A stretch of DNA of 14,348 nucleotides from DASVLX01 sp035552275 (GTDB lineage Bacteria; Actinomycetota; Actinomycetes; Mycobacteriales; Pseudonocardiaceae): positions 1 through 14,348 of the forward strand of contig DASZLR010000126.1 of assembly GCA_035552275.1 (NCBI GenBank), written 5' to 3'. Both the position numbers and the translations under genes were made by a program. Numbering within the stretch: the stretch's first letter is position 1; every line of letters starts with the position of its first letter. The notes below the pieces were generated by a model that did no database searches, was not told the DNA's origin, and saw only the letters and a list, made by a program, of their open reading frames with translations. Shown piece after piece: positions 13,901 through 14,348 of the stretch.

Positions 13901-14348
13901 CCGCGAGCAGCGCGCCGAGCGCCTGGCGGGTCCAGGTGCGCGGTTCGGTGTCCGAACCGGGGTAGTCGGCCAGCCCGATCCAGGACCGGTCGTGGTGATC
14001 CTCGGTGCCGCCGAGCAGGTACCTGAGCCCGAGCTGGTTCTCGATCGCCAGCACCAGCACACCATCGTCGGCCAGCGTGCCGGCCACCGCACGCAGCATG
14101 TCCGCCGGCCCGTTCCCGTAGCGCGGGCTGTATTCGAGCACCCCGCACAGCAGCGCCAGATCCCGTTGGCCGGCCTGGGCCAGCCCGGATTCCAGGTCGC
14201 TGGCCAGGATTCGCACGCCGGCCAGATCCCGGCAGCGTTCCTGGGCCGCCTCGGCGCGCTCCGGCACCGCCTCGATGCCCAGCACCTCCGCGCCGGCCTC
14301 GCCGAACGCCCTGGCCCAAACCCCGGTGCCGCAACCGACGTCCAGCAC
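10989..14348 (-). CDS. Methyltransferase-kinase-like-coiled coil-GT2 fusion protein (5' end outside window)
   Basis: 1119 residues are visible; the start lies beyond the right edge, since the first visible residues are already motif I. Numbering here is from the edge. Residues 1-230 form a SAM methyltransferase with VGCGTG (4-9), an acidic Glu26 after beta-2 and an LLCGVLEY strand. Residues about 245-470 contain a kinase-like catalytic loop, HLDVHPGN (360-367, form HxDxxxxN), and VDREW with Asp380 as the metal-binding Asp; no clear ATP-binding Lys is seen. A coiled coil spans about 494-632. A beta-rich domain with GWLVHRDRPI and RPDVAAALRAEG occupies about 655-768. A GT2 domain (784-1000) has ICLASYRPEP, LLSDDDSGPE, ALCDQDDVWDADKL and FHDQWLA. 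Methyltransferase, kinase and coiled coil in this order recall WbdD. Glycan capping plus sugar transfer is inferred. Confidence 0.85.
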   Translation of the reverse strand: MLDVGCGTGVWARAFGEAGAEVLGIEAVPERAEAAQERCRDLAGVRILASDLESGLAQAGQRDLALLCGVLEYSPRYGNGPADMLRAVAGTLADDGVLVLAIENQLGLRYLLGGTEDHHDRSWIGLADYPGSDTEPRTWTRQALGALLADAGLTAHRWLAPYPDYKLPRVVLDERIFARPDATELVDKLVREPLHGAFGGNDAAIAGRTVHGLAVDNGIGTTIAPSFLVVAARSRMALDAAVEPGLAWLVSGARRPEWRRVRRLSEDLVLHTTAHGSTVDHPWLRQRHESAEYLVPGRPLDAHLLDALRLGDTDRLAELITGWRDSCLAQARKLRGGSTGDAQHPYLPRRRGVSVLPADHLDVHPGNFIVRPDGELARVDREWQAGAGVDAELALLRGLLEFAREIVVDHAPHPWPDGTSVREVLRRLCEPAGLLAAADKRWDELVAAEAALQEAVTGAPAARTVDAISAEADRPGPAQQWRQPGGLAALATGMAAQRQAREKAEQDLRDATEWIADRERQVVTERDALDARLRAEIDAHRTEAQRAEAKLVAAQQNVDLLRHELDRSQDELDRKDQRVGQAFADLAAAVEEADRAWRANETEALARAAAQAEADALRHRLHQARARLTELTGSAPVRLASRFLPTALPADQEQLYYDLPLPAEPVAVGGGQVVDVAGWLVHRDRPIRSAALLAGNRAYPLTLGDHRPDVAAALRAEGVLAPVASGAHGRITLLPSDVQNGQIPVALRVVLADGAEVRRELPPLRLMGQPESTASTVTWPADGPKVAICLASYRPEPRHLAQQLDSLRAQTHRNWVCLLSDDDSGPESLADIRKLIDGDQRFILVPGGANVGFYRNFERALRLVPADADAIALCDQDDVWDADKLDTLLARLRNDVQLVYSDMRLIDTDGKQVGSSFWEYGTNQWDDLASLLLLNKVTGAASLIRADLVRDRVLPFPPGTPSAFHDQWLAACALATGRIEFVDRPLYSYRQHDQAVTGHRDARLDAGLPRGLGWLPLALGAKRLLARGLPDELTAVADYERRRIGQFASVLLLRAGRTLRASDRAALNRLLAAETGVLPLLRLAWRARRGRRPETAGAENRLLAAALYTAAVRRRGKRR

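Noticed and set aside
1..14348. tRNA or rRNA genes, CRISPR arrays, insertion sequences or att sites
   Set aside because: I saw no clover-leaf, no spaced repeats, no transposase or integrase motif and no paired terminal repeats.

Overview
The window is high-GC DNA with dense, overlapping genes, GTG starts and gene families typical of Actinobacteria (HTH/DUF5753-DUF397 pairs, DUF4333, NarL-type two-component pairs with short membrane sensors). A filamentous actinomycete of the Pseudonocardiales/Streptomyces kind fits best. This placement rests on gene content alone; I could not compare it with any database.

Left part (1-5455). A CopC-CopD pair for copper binding and uptake ends at 1615 and converges on a small unrecognised gene on the minus strand (1625-1933). 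A 223-bp gap follows, containing a 16-bp perfect inverted repeat that looks like an operator and a small hairpin. Next come an NmrA-type NAD(P)-binding protein and a three-gene run: a NarL-type histidine kinase, its response regulator, and an FMN-binding PPOX-fold protein. Kinase and regulator overlap by 8 nt, and regulator and PPOX gene are 1 nt apart.

Middle part (5421-6378). This is a scarred region. A small DUF397 gene on the minus strand overlaps the end of the PPOX gene. Its upstream partner (XRE-DUF5753) keeps only its C-terminal third. At about 5855-5870 it runs directly into the C-terminal part of a DUF4333 gene on the plus strand. The arrangement looks like a deletion between two divergent genes that removed both promoters and both N-termini. 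A two-tier hairpin and a 28-aa predicted membrane microprotein follow.

Right part (6379-14348). This is a cell-surface glycan module. On the plus strand are an AlgX/AlgJ-like SGNH protein (probable O-acetylation), a polysaccharide pyruvyl-transferase-like protein with a long C-terminal coiled coil, and a two-domain GT2-GT4 glycosyltransferase. Converging on them with a 4-nt tail-to-tail overlap is a very large minus-strand protein, cut by the right edge (1119 residues visible). It has a SAM methyltransferase, a kinase-like domain, a coiled coil, a beta-rich domain and a GT2 glycosyltransferase. The first three recall WbdD, the chain-terminating methyltransferase-kinase and coiled-coil ruler of E. 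coli O9a. Here that arrangement is joined to a glycosyltransferase in an actinobacterium, which makes it the most interesting item in the window.

A further recurring theme is initiation. Four genes (starts at 2157, 3072, 6379 and 7724) begin with GTG only 6-7 nt after a TANNNT hexamer and lack a well-spaced ribosome binding site, as expected for leaderless transcripts.
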